Assembly: GCA_902604175.1 (NCBI GenBank)
Contig: CACKXR010000004.1
Coordinates: 1 to 58,175, forward strand
From: an uncultured Pelagibacteraceae bacterium
GTDB lineage: Bacteria > Pseudomonadota > Alphaproteobacteria > Pelagibacterales > Pelagibacteraceae
Direction: 5' to 3'
DNA length: 58,175 nt
Positions 1 to 9,243 of the stretch are shown here, one piece after another. Made by a program: the position numbers and the translations under genes. The first letter of the stretch is position 1. Each line of letters opens with the position of its first letter. A model generated the notes under the pieces. It had not been told where the DNA came from. It saw nothing but the letters and a program-made list of their open reading frames with translations, and did not search any database.

Positions 1-2946
1 GTTGATGAAGAAATAACTCAAAAAATTGAGGATGTCATTGGTGGAGCTGAAGGAATTAAAAATATAGACTCAAGTTCTCTAAGTGGAAGAAGTAGAATAA
101 ATATTCAATTTAATACAGACATAGATTTAGACGATGCAGCAAATGATATTCGAGAAAGAGTATCCAGAGTAGTCGACAATCTGCCAAGTGAATCTAGTCC
201 TCCTCAAATATTGAAACAGGCAGCTGGATTTACAACCACAATGTGGGTAGGCCTATCTTCTCCAAATTGGAGTGACCTAGAACTTGGAGATTATGCAGAA
301 AGATATCTTATCGACGCTTTTTCGAGTGTACCTAATGTTGGAAGAATAAGAGTTGGTGGATTAAGAGAGTTAAGCGTTAGAGTTTGGATAGATCCAATAA
401 AATTAGCGGCGAATAACCTTACTATTCAAGAGGTTGAAAGAGCATTTAGAAATGAGAATGTTAATCTTCCAGCGGGTACTTTGGAAGCAAGCAATAAAGA
501 TCTTACTCTTAATATTGATAAATCTTACTCTAATATTAATAACATCAAACAATTACCGTTAAAAAAAGATAAAGATAAAGTTATTATTTTATCAGACGTT
601 GCAAATGTTGAATTAGGTCCAGTATCAGAAAAAACTTTATTTAAAGCTCAGAGAAAAAATGCAGTTAATTTAAAAACTGTAGGGATTGGAATTTATGCTA
701 AGAGTGGTGCTTCTACTGTTGAACTTTCAAACCAAGTTAAAGAGAAAATAAATGAATTAAATAAATCTTTACCAGATGGACTAAAATTAGAGGTCGCTTT
801 TAATAGAGCTACATACGTTGGTGCAGCGATTGAGGAAGTTTATAAGAGTTTGATTATTGCATTTATTTTAGTTGTATTAATTATTTATCTATTTCTTGGT
901 AATCTTAAAGCAGTAATAGTTCCAGCGGTTGCTCTACCGGTTAGTTTAATAGGATCATTCTTAGGATTATACTTGTTTGATCTTTCAATTAATATTTTCG
1001 TATTACTGAGTTTTATTTTAGCCATAGGTATAATAACAGATGACTCGGTTATAATGGCTGATGCCATTTATACCAGAATTGAAAATGGTGAAACTCCACT
1101 TGTTGCTGCATATAAAGGATCAAAACAAATTACTTTTGCAATTATTGCAACGACATTAATTTTAGTTGCAGTTTTTTTACCTCTAATTTTTATAAAAGGT
1201 ATTTCCGGAACTTTATTTAAAGAGACTGCAATCGCTTTATCTTTTTCTATAGTGGTGTCTTCTTTTGTTGCTTTAACATTGTCCCCGATGCTAGGTAGTA
1301 AATTTTTAAATAAAAAAGAAAAAATAAATTATTTTGTTAAAAAATTTAATAATGGATTTAAATCTTTTACTGGCTTTTATATTGATACTTTAAGATATTG
1401 GATAAATAAGAAAAAAACTATTTCTGTTTTTATAATTTTAATAATTACAGCTTCTGTTTTTTTATTCGATTTTTCTAAAAAAGAATTAATTCCAACTGAG
1501 GACAGAGGTGTTTATTTGATAATTGGATCAACTGATGAAGGAAGCTCATTTGAATATACCCAAGAAAAAGCTCAAATTATTGAGAGCAAAATAATAAAAT
1601 TATTACAAGCGAAAGATAGTCCATACGAGAGAGTTATTATGAGAGTTCCTGGATTTGGTAAGTCTGCAACAACTTACAATACATTTATAATTATTGCCTT
1701 ATTAGATGAATGGAAAAATAGAGAAAAAAGTAGTCAAACAGTATTAAGAGAAGCTATCGGTCAAGTTGTTTCTGTTCCCGAAACTTTTGCTTTTCCAATA
1801 TCTCCTCAATCAATTAGAGTTTCAAGCTATAACAAGCCAGTTCAAATGGTAATTTATGGAACAAGTTACGAAGAACTTGAAGATGTACAAAAAAATATTT
1901 TACGTGAATTAAGAAAAAATAGAAATATGTCAAGAATAGAGAGTGATTACACAAAAAATAAACCTGAAGTTAAATTAATAACTAATAAAAATAGAGCTAA
2001 CGATTTAGGAGTGTCTACAGAAAATATTGGAAGAACTTTAGAAACACTTTATGGAGGAAAAAGAGTTACTACTTTTAGTAAAGAGGGAAGAGAATATCCA
2101 ATTATCTTACAACAATACCTTGCAGATAGACGAGATAAAGACGGATTATCAAAAATATTTGTTAGATCAGAGACTACGGGAAAGCTAGTATCTGTTGCAA
2201 GTTTGGTTGAATTTAAAGAAAAGGGTACAGCGGAGGTGCTTCCCAGATATAACCGACAAAGAGCGGTTACAATATCTGCAGCCCTTTCAGAAGATTATAC
2301 ATTATCAGAGGCTATAAATTATTTGGAGGATGTCATGATAAAAGTTGCACCTGAAAATCAAATAACCTGGAAAGGAAAATCTGAAGAATTAAAAGAAACA
2401 ACTAACGAAATATATTTAATCTTTGCTTTAGCATTGATCACGGCGTATTTAGTAATGGCAGCAACCTTTAACTCTTTCATTCATCCTTTTATAATTATTT
2501 TAACAGTTCCACTTGCAGTTTTTGGTGGATTAGTCTTTATTTTATTTTTAAATAGTTCGATAAATATTTTTTCTCAGATTGCATTAATAATACTGATTGG
2601 TATCTCAACAAAGAATAGTATTTTAATAGTAGACTATACAAACCAAATAAGAACAACTGGTGTTAAACTTCAAGATGCAATACTCAAAGCGTGCCAACTA
2701 AGAATAAGACCAATTATTATGACGTCATTGAGTACAATGATTGCGATGTTACCACTAGTAATTGGAAATATTGGCCCAGGTGCAGGAGAAGGGTCTAGAT
2801 TAGCTGTTGGAGGAACTATTCTTGGAGGTATGATTATTTCAACTTTCTTCACATTATATGTAACTCCGACAATGTACTTAGCATTAGCAAAAAATACAAA
2901 AAGAATTGATGCAGTAGATATAGAACTTAAAAAACAATTAAATTAA
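1..2946 (+). CDS. RND-family efflux pump, inner-membrane subunit (5' end outside window)
   Basis: This is an AcrB/MexB-like proton-driven efflux transporter of the inner membrane, which would export hydrophobic or toxic compounds with a periplasmic adaptor and an outer-membrane channel. The frame is open from base 1, so the start lies upstream. 981 codons are present against about 1030 in the family, so only the first roughly 50 residues are missing. The proton-relay signatures are visible: an Asp-Asp pair in GIITDDSVIMADA (about base 1027) and the Lys in GISTKNSILIVDYT (about base 2600). Many hydrophobic helices surround two large periplasmic loops. The stop overlaps the stop of the opposing lipoprotein gene by 4 bases. 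The adaptor gene probably lies just upstream. The family is clear, but the substrate cannot be read from sequence. Confidence 0.93.
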   Translation, partial: VDEEITQKIEDVIGGAEGIKNIDSSSLSGRSRINIQFNTDIDLDDAANDIRERVSRVVDNLPSESSPPQILKQAAGFTTTMWVGLSSPNWSDLELGDYAERYLIDAFSSVPNVGRIRVGGLRELSVRVWIDPIKLAANNLTIQEVERAFRNENVNLPAGTLEASNKDLTLNIDKSYSNINNIKQLPLKKDKDKVIILSDVANVELGPVSEKTLFKAQRKNAVNLKTVGIGIYAKSGASTVELSNQVKEKINELNKSLPDGLKLEVAFNRATYVGAAIEEVYKSLIIAFILVVLIIYLFLGNLKAVIVPAVALPVSLIGSFLGLYLFDLSINIFVLLSFILAIGIITDDSVIMADAIYTRIENGETPLVAAYKGSKQITFAIIATTLILVAVFLPLIFIKGISGTLFKETAIALSFSIVVSSFVALTLSPMLGSKFLNKKEKINYFVKKFNNGFKSFTGFYIDTLRYWINKKKTISVFIILIITASVFLFDFSKKELIPTEDRGVYLIIGSTDEGSSFEYTQEKAQIIESKIIKLLQAKDSPYERVIMRVPGFGKSATTYNTFIIIALLDEWKNREKSSQTVLREAIGQVVSVPETFAFPISPQSIRVSSYNKPVQMVIYGTSYEELEDVQKNILRELRKNRNMSRIESDYTKNKPEVKLITNKNRANDLGVSTENIGRTLETLYGGKRVTTFSKEGREYPIILQQYLADRRDKDGLSKIFVRSETTGKLVSVASLVEFKEKGTAEVLPRYNRQRAVTISAALSEDYTLSEAINYLEDVMIKVAPENQITWKGKSEELKETTNEIYLIFALALITAYLVMAATFNSFIHPFIIILTVPLAVFGGLVFILFLNSSINIFSQIALIILIGISTKNSILIVDYTNQIRTTGVKLQDAILKACQLRIRPIIMTSLSTMIAMLPLVIGNIGPGAGEGSRLAVGGTILGGMIISTFFTLYVTPTMYLALAKNTKRIDAVDIELKKQLN

Positions 2947-3548
2947 AAAACAATGTATTTATTTGTAGATAAAGAATTCTTACAATCAGATAATTGCTTT
3001 TTATAAATATTTGACTGTTTCTCTACTCTTTTTGCTAAATTAAGAACTTTCTTATTACTTTTATAATTTTTGTAATTTCCCCAACCTTCATGGTAAGCAA
3101 TATACTGTTTAAAAGCGTCTGTTTTTAAAACTTTTAAAATTTTTTCGGTTTTGGTTGTATACCACCCAATGAAATCAACACTATCTTTAAATCTTGTTCT
3201 AGTTGCAAATTTATTTCCTGTCTCAGTCTTGTATTGTTTCCAAGTTCCTTTTACAGCTTGAGAATAGCCAAATGAACTGGAAGGTCTTTTGTAGGGAAGT
3301 ATTTTAAAAAGTTTTTGACGAGGAGGTTTCGCAAGCCAATCAAATCCAGATTCCATTTTTATAATTGCAAGCTGTAAGTGAATAGGTGTTCCCCACTTTT
3401 GTTCAGCTTTTTTTGCATGTTTATACCACAAATAATTTTCATTAAAAATAGAGCAGCTATTACTGGTGTTAGAAGGTATTGTAGAACAACCTGTTAATAT
3501 AAAAATTATTATAAATAAAATTTTATTTTTCAAAAAAAAATTTATCAT
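2943..3548 (-). CDS. Lipoprotein with lytic-transglycosylase-like (SLT) domain
   Basis: The 201-aa protein starts with a hydrophobic signal and a lipobox (LTGC, Cys21), so it should be lipid-anchored in the envelope. The remainder resembles a small SLT/lysozyme-like domain. A Glu in KMESGF is the likely catalytic acid, followed by GYSQAVKGTWKQY (the GxxQ region) and a later YHEGWGNY element typical of transglycosylases. It would cleave peptidoglycan glycan strands to give anhydro-muropeptides. It is transcribed divergently from gpmA across a 46-bp gap. AmgK, MurU, AmpG and NlpC/P60 relatives elsewhere in the window could process its products. The family assignment is good; the exact reaction is inferred. 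Confidence 0.75.
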   Translation of the reverse strand: MINFFLKNKILFIIIFILTGCSTIPSNTSNSCSIFNENYLWYKHAKKAEQKWGTPIHLQLAIIKMESGFDWLAKPPRQKLFKILPYKRPSSSFGYSQAVKGTWKQYKTETGNKFATRTRFKDSVDFIGWYTTKTEKILKVLKTDAFKQYIAYHEGWGNYKNYKSNKKVLNLAKRVEKQSNIYKKQLSDCKNSLSTNKYIVF

Positions 3549-3594
3549 TAATAAGTATAGTTTTATTTATCAAATTATTCTAAAAGATAAACAA

Positions 3595-4308
3595 ATGAGT
3601 TATTTAATACTTGTGAGACACGGTCAAAGTGTATGGAATCTTGAAAATAGATTTACAGGATGGGTGGATGTTGACTTAAATGATAATGGCAGAGCTCAAG
3701 CAAAAAAATCAGGTGAACTCATCAAGGATAAACAAATAAATATAGATGTATATTACTCATCATTTCAATTAAGAGCTATCAATACTCTAAAAATTATACA
3801 GGAACAATTAAATGACTATAAAAATATTAAATCCGTTTGGCAACTAAATGAAAGACACTATGGTTCTCTTACAGGTTTGAATAAAGATGAAATGAAAAAA
3901 GAACTTGGGGAAGAAAAGGTTCATCAATTTAGAAGGTCATGGGATCTAAGACCTGATCCATTAGATAAAAATAGTGCTTATCACCCAATAAATATTAGTA
4001 CATATAAAGATATACCTGCGGATAAAATTCCGGATACTGAGTCTTTAAAAGATACTTATGAAAGGGTTATCAAATATTATATTAAATATGTTGAAAACAA
4101 TTTTAAAAATAAAAATATTTTAATTTCTGCTCATGGGAATTCCCTAAGGTCTCTATGTAAATATCTATTTAAACTAGACAACAATAAAATTGCTAAACTA
4201 GAAATACCAACTGGTAATCCATTGTTTATAGAATTTAGTGAAGACAATAAGATATTAAATTGTGAATATCTTGATACTGAACGAGCTAAAGATCTTTTAG
4301 TTTATTAA
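3595..4308 (+). CDS. gpmA: 2,3-bisphosphoglycerate-dependent phosphoglycerate mutase
   Basis: This enzyme interconverts 3-phosphoglycerate and 2-phosphoglycerate in cytoplasmic glycolysis and gluconeogenesis. The start is ATG at 3595 because the family N-terminus (SYLILVRHGQSVWN) begins there. The longer frame from 3466 would run through the opposing lipoprotein's signal region. The protein is 237 aa, normal for the dPGM family. Visible catalytic residues are His9 in the RHG motif (the phosphohistidine), Arg60, Glu87 in ERHYGSLTG and His180 in AHGNSLR. Its 3' end overlaps the convergent murU-like gene by 23 bases, the largest convergent overlap in the window. Confidence 0.95.
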   Translation: MSYLILVRHGQSVWNLENRFTGWVDVDLNDNGRAQAKKSGELIKDKQINIDVYYSSFQLRAINTLKIIQEQLNDYKNIKSVWQLNERHYGSLTGLNKDEMKKELGEEKVHQFRRSWDLRPDPLDKNSAYHPINISTYKDIPADKIPDTESLKDTYERVIKYYIKYVENNFKNKNILISAHGNSLRSLCKYLFKLDNNKIAKLEIPTGNPLFIEFSEDNKILNCEYLDTERAKDLLVY

Positions 4309-4975
4309 AAATGTTTAAGTTTGTTAAGTGATAAAATTTTTTTTTACTTTCAAACCCATACAATTTTTTTTCATCAATTAATTTATTCCAAATATTTAAA
4401 ATTGAGAATTTATTTATAGTTTGATTCATTAAAATTTTTTTATTTAAAATTTGACAACCAGTATAAATAAAATCTAAGTTATCTTTTTTTGAGATTAAAA
4501 TATTTGAAAGATTAAAATCTCCAGTTAAATTTTTATCAAAACTTAGGTTTTTATTAACTAATAAAAGTATATTTTCTAATTTTTTTGCAAAATAAATTTC
4601 TTCCATTTTTATAATTTCGTCTCGATATTCATTTGACCAAATTGTATCAGGATTAAAGACTATAAAATCATCCTCCCCTGAACGACTGATCATATTTAAT
4701 ATACCACCTCCAGTATCTAAAATACTTTCTCCATCCTCAACAATATGAATATCTAAATTGAAATTTTTATTTTTAATAAAATTTGAAAAATGTTCTTTTA
4801 GATAAAAAGTGTTAATAAAAATTTTACTAATACCTATCTCTTTAATTAAATTTATGCTTTTTTCAAGCATGGTAACATCTTTTATTTCTAGCAACGGTTT
4901 AGGTATTTTTAAAGTAATTGGATTTAACCGTTTTCCAAAGCCAGCACATAATATTAAAGCAGTATTTATTTTCAC
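4286..4975 (-). CDS. murU: Sugar-phosphate nucleotidyltransferase, MurU-like
   Basis: The 229-aa protein has the nucleotidyltransferase signature AGFGKRL...PKPLL at residues 11-29, a metal-binding FNPD at 107-110 and a DTGGG loop at 88-92. In the MurU family these bind UTP and MurNAc-1-phosphate to make UDP-MurNAc, a peptidoglycan-recycling shortcut that bypasses MurA. The gene lies 3 bp downstream of an AmgK-like kinase, the known partner that supplies the sugar-1-phosphate, which supports this role over a mannose-1-phosphate guanylyltransferase. The tsaE-amgK-murU order is common in Alphaproteobacteria. The family is sure; MurU substrate specificity is inferred from the neighbour. Confidence 0.78.
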   Translation of the reverse strand: MKINTALILCAGFGKRLNPITLKIPKPLLEIKDVTMLEKSINLIKEIGISKIFINTFYLKEHFSNFIKNKNFNLDIHIVEDGESILDTGGGILNMISRSGEDDFIVFNPDTIWSNEYRDEIIKMEEIYFAKKLENILLLVNKNLSFDKNLTGDFNLSNILISKKDNLDFIYTGCQILNKKILMNQTINKFSILNIWNKLIDEKKLYGFESKKKFYHLTNLNIFNKLKDL

Positions 4976-4978
4976 AAT

Positions 4979-5923
4979 TTATTTAATAAATTTAGGGAAA
5001 TTACTTTTCAGTATCAATTTTAAATTAAAACATTCTCTATTTTTTTTCATCCTATAGTCAATCATTTCCCAGGCATAGGGTATCATTTTGATATATTTTT
5101 TTTTATTATCTTTTATCGCTAAACGAGTAAAAATTCCTATGATCTTTAAATTTCTTAAAACAGATAAAATTTCAAAGTCATTTATAAATTTATTAATTTC
5201 AGTTTTTTTAAGTTCCTTAAAGTAATTTTTTAAAATTTTATTTTTAAGTTTATTAGATGTTTTAAATCTTACATCATCAACAAGTGAAGCTAAATCATAA
5301 GCTTTATTACCAATTAAAGCATCTTGGCTATCTATAACTGCAATATTATTTTTAAAATACATTAAATTTGATACGTGAAAATCTCTGTGAACAAAGGTAT
5401 TGTTTTTTAAAACTAGTTTAGATATCAACTTTTTAACCTCCTTTTCATATTTTTTTTTAAAATTTCTTATTTTAAACTTATTTATGTTTCTAGGTGCATA
5501 CCATTCAGAGAATAATTTTGCTTCATTGGATAATATTTTATTATCGTACTTCAGCAATTTATATTTCTGATTATTAAGATTTACCACCTGTTTATCTTTA
5601 ATTAGTTGTAATCTCCTTAAAGTTTTTAATATTTTTATAAAAATTAGCTCTTTGTTAGTTTTGGTGTGTTTCAAGACTTTGTATAAGGTATTATCTCCAA
5701 AATCTTCAACCTCTATATAATTTTTTTTATAATATTGATTTAGTAAATTTGGTGCTAGGATTTTATTTTTATTTAAAATTTTATTAATAGCATCGTAGAT
5801 TAAAAGATTTTTAACTTTATCTTTTTTAGCATAAACTATGATTGAATGATTATTCTTATTTCTATAAAATTTTCGAGGGGATGCATCACCTCTAATTTCA
5901 TTTAACTTTTTAAAATTTAGCAT
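4979..5923 (-). CDS. amgK: APH-fold sugar kinase, AmgK-like
   Basis: This is a 314-aa aminoglycoside-phosphotransferase-fold kinase. The Brenner motif HRDFHVSN lies at residues 179-186 (Asp181 catalytic) and the metal-binding IDSQDA at 197-202. AmgK phosphorylates the anomeric carbon of MurNAc/GlcNAc recovered from the wall, giving the substrate of MurU, whose gene follows 3 bp downstream. tsaE lies 4 bp upstream, so all three are probably co-transcribed. The protein is lysine- and asparagine-rich like its neighbours and shows no sign of transfer. The kinase fold is certain; the sugar substrate is inferred from gene context. Confidence 0.78.
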   Translation of the reverse strand: MLNFKKLNEIRGDASPRKFYRNKNNHSIIVYAKKDKVKNLLIYDAINKILNKNKILAPNLLNQYYKKNYIEVEDFGDNTLYKVLKHTKTNKELIFIKILKTLRRLQLIKDKQVVNLNNQKYKLLKYDNKILSNEAKLFSEWYAPRNINKFKIRNFKKKYEKEVKKLISKLVLKNNTFVHRDFHVSNLMYFKNNIAVIDSQDALIGNKAYDLASLVDDVRFKTSNKLKNKILKNYFKELKKTEINKFINDFEILSVLRNLKIIGIFTRLAIKDNKKKYIKMIPYAWEMIDYRMKKNRECFNLKLILKSNFPKFIK

Positions 5924-5927
5924 TTTA

Positions 5928-6389
5928 CTAAATCGAATTTAAACCTTTTATCTCAATTGTTCTATTTTTAAGTTCATTTTCGTATGTAAATATTAAATCT
6001 ATAGATTTTGTTTTATTTTTAATTTTTAGTAATTTAGGCCACTCAACTAAGGTAATAATTTTTTCATTTTTTTCAAAAATATCTAAGTCTTTTATTTCTG
6101 AACTATTTTTTATCCTAAATAAATCATAATGTTTAATCGTAAAATTATTAGTTTTGTACTCATTCAGTAAATTAAAAGTGGGACTAGTAACCTCAGAAAG
6201 TTCTAACTTTTGATCAATCTGAAATTTATTAACAAGATATTTTACAAAAGTTGTCTTGCCAACTCCCATCTCTCCATACAAAAAAATATATTCACCCCCT
6301 CCTAAATAGTAGGTTAAGTTTTCTGCTAATTCTCTTGTAGATTTCTCAGAAGTAATATCAATTTTGCTATCTTTAATAGCGGTAAGCAT
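5928..6389 (-). CDS. tsaE: tRNA t6A biosynthesis ATPase TsaE
   Basis: TsaE is the small ATPase that, with TsaB, TsaC and TsaD, places threonylcarbamoyl on A37 of ANN-decoding tRNAs in the cytoplasm. The 153-aa protein has a Walker A loop, GEMGVGKTT (residues 39-47), then [11 protein letters not shown] and HYDLFR, and the characteristic LVEWP near the C-terminal part. These are all TsaE hallmarks and the length is usual. Its start overlaps the end of ahcY by 17 bases, so translation is probably coupled to ahcY. The amgK-like kinase follows after 4 bp. Confidence 0.93.
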   Translation of the reverse strand: MLTAIKDSKIDITSEKSTRELAENLTYYLGGGEYIFLYGEMGVGKTTFVKYLVNKFQIDQKLELSEVTSPTFNLLNEYKTNNFTIKHYDLFRIKNSSEIKDLDIFEKNEKIITLVEWPKLLKIKNKTKSIDLIFTYENELKNRTIEIKGLNSI

Positions 6390-7659
6390 CTGGTTTAAAA
6401 GGACCTTCTGTTCCTACGCTTATGTAATCTGCTTGATCTTTAGACAGTTTAGTTAGTTTAGCGCCAACTTTTTTAAGATGCAAAGTAGCAACTTTTTCGT
6501 CCAAATGCTTTGGTAACACATAAACTTTATTGTCATAATTTTTATGATTATGCCAAAGTTCTATCTGTGCAATTACCTGATTAGTGAATGAAGCACTCAT
6601 AACAAAGCTAGGGTGTCCAGTTGCACAACCTAAATTTACCAATCTTCCTTCTGCTAATAAAATAATTCTCTTCCCACCAGGAAGTTCAATCTCGTGAACT
6701 TGTGGTTTAACTTCAGTCCATTTATAATTTTTCAGAGCCTCGACCTGTATTTCGTTATCAAAATGTCCAATATTACATAAAATAGCTCTATCCTTCATGT
6801 CTCTCATGTGGTCTGCTGTAACTATATCTTTATTTCCTGTAGCAGTTACAACTATATCTGCTCTACTTATAGCTTCTTCCATTAATACTACTTCGTAACC
6901 CTCCATTGCAGCTTGAAGAGCACAAATTGGATCTGCTTCTGTGACTAATACTCTTGCTCCACTTTGTCTTAAAGAGGCAGCACTTCCTTTGCCAACATCA
7001 CCAAAACCTGCTACAATCGCAATTTTACCTGACATCATAACGTCAGTTGCGCGTCTTATTCCGTCAACTAAACTTTCTCTACAACCATATAAATTATCAA
7101 ATTTTGATTTAGTAACTGAGTCATTTACATTTATTGCTGGCACTAAAAGAGATTTGTCTTTTTCCATTTTGTTAAGTGCTTTAATTCCAGTTGTTGTTTC
7201 CTCTGAAACTCCTTTAACATCTTTCATCAATTCTTTATATTCGTTATGCATGATTGCTGTTAGGTCACCACCATCATCTAATAACATATTTGGCTTCCAA
7301 CCAGATTTACCTACTATAGTTTGTTTGATACACCATAAGTACTCCTCCTCAGTTTCACCCTTCCATGCATAAACAGGTATACCTGCTTTAGCAATAGCAG
7401 CAGCAGCGTGATCTTGAGTTGAAAAAATATTACAAGATGACCATCTAACCTCTGCTCCTAAATCAACCAATGTTTCAATAAGTACAGCTGTTTGAATAGT
7501 CATATGTAAACAGCCAATAATTTTAGCACCCTTAAGGGGTTTTGTTTTTGAATATTCCTCTCTTAAAGCAATCAATCCTGGCATTTCGCTTTCTGCAATA
7601 GAAATTTCTTTTCTACCAAAATCGGCTTGTGAAATATCTTTTACTTTATAATCTTCCAT
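6373..7659 (-). CDS. ahcY: S-adenosylhomocysteine hydrolase
   Basis: AhcY splits S-adenosylhomocysteine into adenosine and homocysteine, clearing the inhibitor left by methyltransferases and closing the methyl cycle. The 428-aa protein carries the family signature around [20 protein letters not shown] (about 177-196) and the NAD-binding loop GFGDVGKG at 218-225. It ends in the conserved PDAYRY. It sits 42 bp downstream of chvG and overlaps tsaE by 17 bp. In many Alphaproteobacteria hprK and PTS genes separate chvG from ahcY; here they are absent. Confidence 0.97.
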   Translation of the reverse strand: MEDYKVKDISQADFGRKEISIAESEMPGLIALREEYSKTKPLKGAKIIGCLHMTIQTAVLIETLVDLGAEVRWSSCNIFSTQDHAAAAIAKAGIPVYAWKGETEEEYLWCIKQTIVGKSGWKPNMLLDDGGDLTAIMHNEYKELMKDVKGVSEETTTGIKALNKMEKDKSLLVPAINVNDSVTKSKFDNLYGCRESLVDGIRRATDVMMSGKIAIVAGFGDVGKGSAASLRQSGARVLVTEADPICALQAAMEGYEVVLMEEAISRADIVVTATGNKDIVTADHMRDMKDRAILCNIGHFDNEIQVEALKNYKWTEVKPQVHEIELPGGKRIILLAEGRLVNLGCATGHPSFVMSASFTNQVIAQIELWHNHKNYDNKVYVLPKHLDEKVATLHLKKVGAKLTKLSKDQADYISVGTEGPFKPDAYRY

Positions 7660-7701
7660 GGCAAGGTTTATAACGTTAAGTATTATTTTATCAACATTAG
7701 A

Positions 7702-9243
7702 TTAAATGCTAGGAAATCTTATTTCTATCATAGCACCAACAGTATCAACTCGATTTGATGCTACAATTTCTCCATCATGTAAATCGACCAGATTTTTAAC
7801 AATATTTAATCCTAACCCTGAATGTTCTCCAAACTTATCAGGTCGATTACTATAGAATCTCTTAAATATTCTTGAAGTATCTTTTTCCTTAAACCCTTCT
7901 CCTTCATCTAGTATTTTGATTGAAACTTTATTTTCAGAGCTATCAGAAACATTAATTAAAATTCTAGAACCTTTTTTGCTAAAAGATATAGAATTATCTA
8001 GTAAATTTGCAATTATTTGTTCTATTCTGTTTTCTATACCCTTAATAAAGTACTCTTTTTTTCCATCATTTTCATATCTTACATCAATATCCTTTTTAAC
8101 TTTATGGATATTGTTATAATCATCTACAACAGATTGAATAATTGGCTCTATATTTATCTTATTCATTTTTTCTTTACTCAAAGCAACTTCATCCTTTAAC
8201 ATTTGAGAATAATCTGTAATTAATCTTTCAATACGCTGAACATCATGGCTCAGAATATTTATTAGTTTCAGTCTTTGATCTTTATCATGTGTATCCTGTA
8301 AAATTTCAGATGCACCTTTTAAAGATGCTAAAGGATTTCTAATTTCATGAACAAGATCAGTAGAAAAATTTTCTGCATGCGTTACTCTTTTTTGTAACTC
8401 ATTTGTCATATCCTCAAGGGAAGTTGAAAGAAGACCTAATTCATCGTTTCTATTTTTCAAATTTTCAATATTTGATTTAGTCTGATTTTTTTCTTGTATC
8501 AGTTTGGTATAATGGACTAAATTCTGAATTGGTTTAATAAAATATCTACTCAATACAAAAGAAAAAATTAAAATTACAAATCCTACAGATATAGCAGTTC
8601 TAATTACAAACGCCTTTCTTTCATCTGTTGCAGTTTTAATATCATTAGCAATCTCTGTTATTGCTAAATAACCTACGATTGATCCCTCTCTTTCAACATC
8701 TTTTATGGTTATTAATTTAAATTGGTTATAATTTTCTTGAATGAAAGTATATGGATTTCCAGATTTATCGGAGTCTGAGTAATCAATCAAAATATTTTTC
8801 AAGGAATATGGTTTTTCTTGATCTAAGTTAATATTTTTTTCTTCAATATTTTGATCATTTTTATCTTCACTTAAAGTTTCAAACTCAATCTCATCTAATC
8901 TTGTTGAGAATGATCTTAGATCAAGATCTAAAGTATCCGTATCGCCTATAAGATTTAAATTACTGTCAAAAAAAATTACCCTATCTAAATTTTGAAATAT
9001 AAATCTTGTCGAAAATAGAAATTTTCTAATGTCATCACTACTAAATTTTACATTTAATCTTGTGAGATTATCAACTGTATTATTAATTACTTTAATATGA
9101 TTTTTAGATTTTTTTTTAACTAGGTTTGATTGAATGCTGTTTAAGTAGACTATTGTTAGTAATCCAATAATCGTAAAAATAACAAAGTTAATAAATAAGA
9201 ATTTTTTTAATATTGATAGAGTTTTTAAGTATTTACTAAACAT
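7702..9243 (-). CDS. chvG: Membrane sensor histidine kinase, ChvG-like
   Basis: This is the sensor of a two-component system in the ChvG/ExoS family. Family members respond to envelope or acid stress in Rhizobiales. The 513-aa protein has transmembrane helices near residues 16-35 and 212-232 around an extracytoplasmic domain of about 175 residues. A HAMP linker follows (233-287), then an H-box with His299 (DLVHEIRNPLASL) and an ATPase domain with DEGEGF and the HSGLGLNIV G-box. Its ATG overlaps the chvI stop in TGATG, indicating coupled translation with its cognate regulator. The signal sensed in this organism is unknown. Confidence 0.9.
   Translation of the reverse strand: MFSKYLKTLSILKKFLFINFVIFTIIGLLTIVYLNSIQSNLVKKKSKNHIKVINNTVDNLTRLNVKFSSDDIRKFLFSTRFIFQNLDRVIFFDSNLNLIGDTDTLDLDLRSFSTRLDEIEFETLSEDKNDQNIEEKNINLDQEKPYSLKNILIDYSDSDKSGNPYTFIQENYNQFKLITIKDVEREGSIVGYLAITEIANDIKTATDERKAFVIRTAISVGFVILIFSFVLSRYFIKPIQNLVHYTKLIQEKNQTKSNIENLKNRNDELGLLSTSLEDMTNELQKRVTHAENFSTDLVHEIRNPLASLKGASEILQDTHDKDQRLKLINILSHDVQRIERLITDYSQMLKDEVALSKEKMNKINIEPIIQSVVDDYNNIHKVKKDIDVRYENDGKKEYFIKGIENRIEQIIANLLDNSISFSKKGSRILINVSDSSENKVSIKILDEGEGFKEKDTSRIFKRFYSNRPDKFGEHSGLGLNIVKNLVDLHDGEIVASNRVDTVGAMIEIRFPSI

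Noticed and set aside
3466-3594. Longer in-frame start for gpmA at 3466
   Set aside because: It would add 43 residues that read antisense through the lipoprotein signal peptide and have no family match. The conserved phosphoglycerate mutase N-terminus begins at 3595.
6941-7372. 143-codon plus-strand frame inside ahcY
   Set aside because: It lies entirely antisense to the very well conserved S-adenosylhomocysteine hydrolase gene and resembles no protein family; it is a shadow frame.
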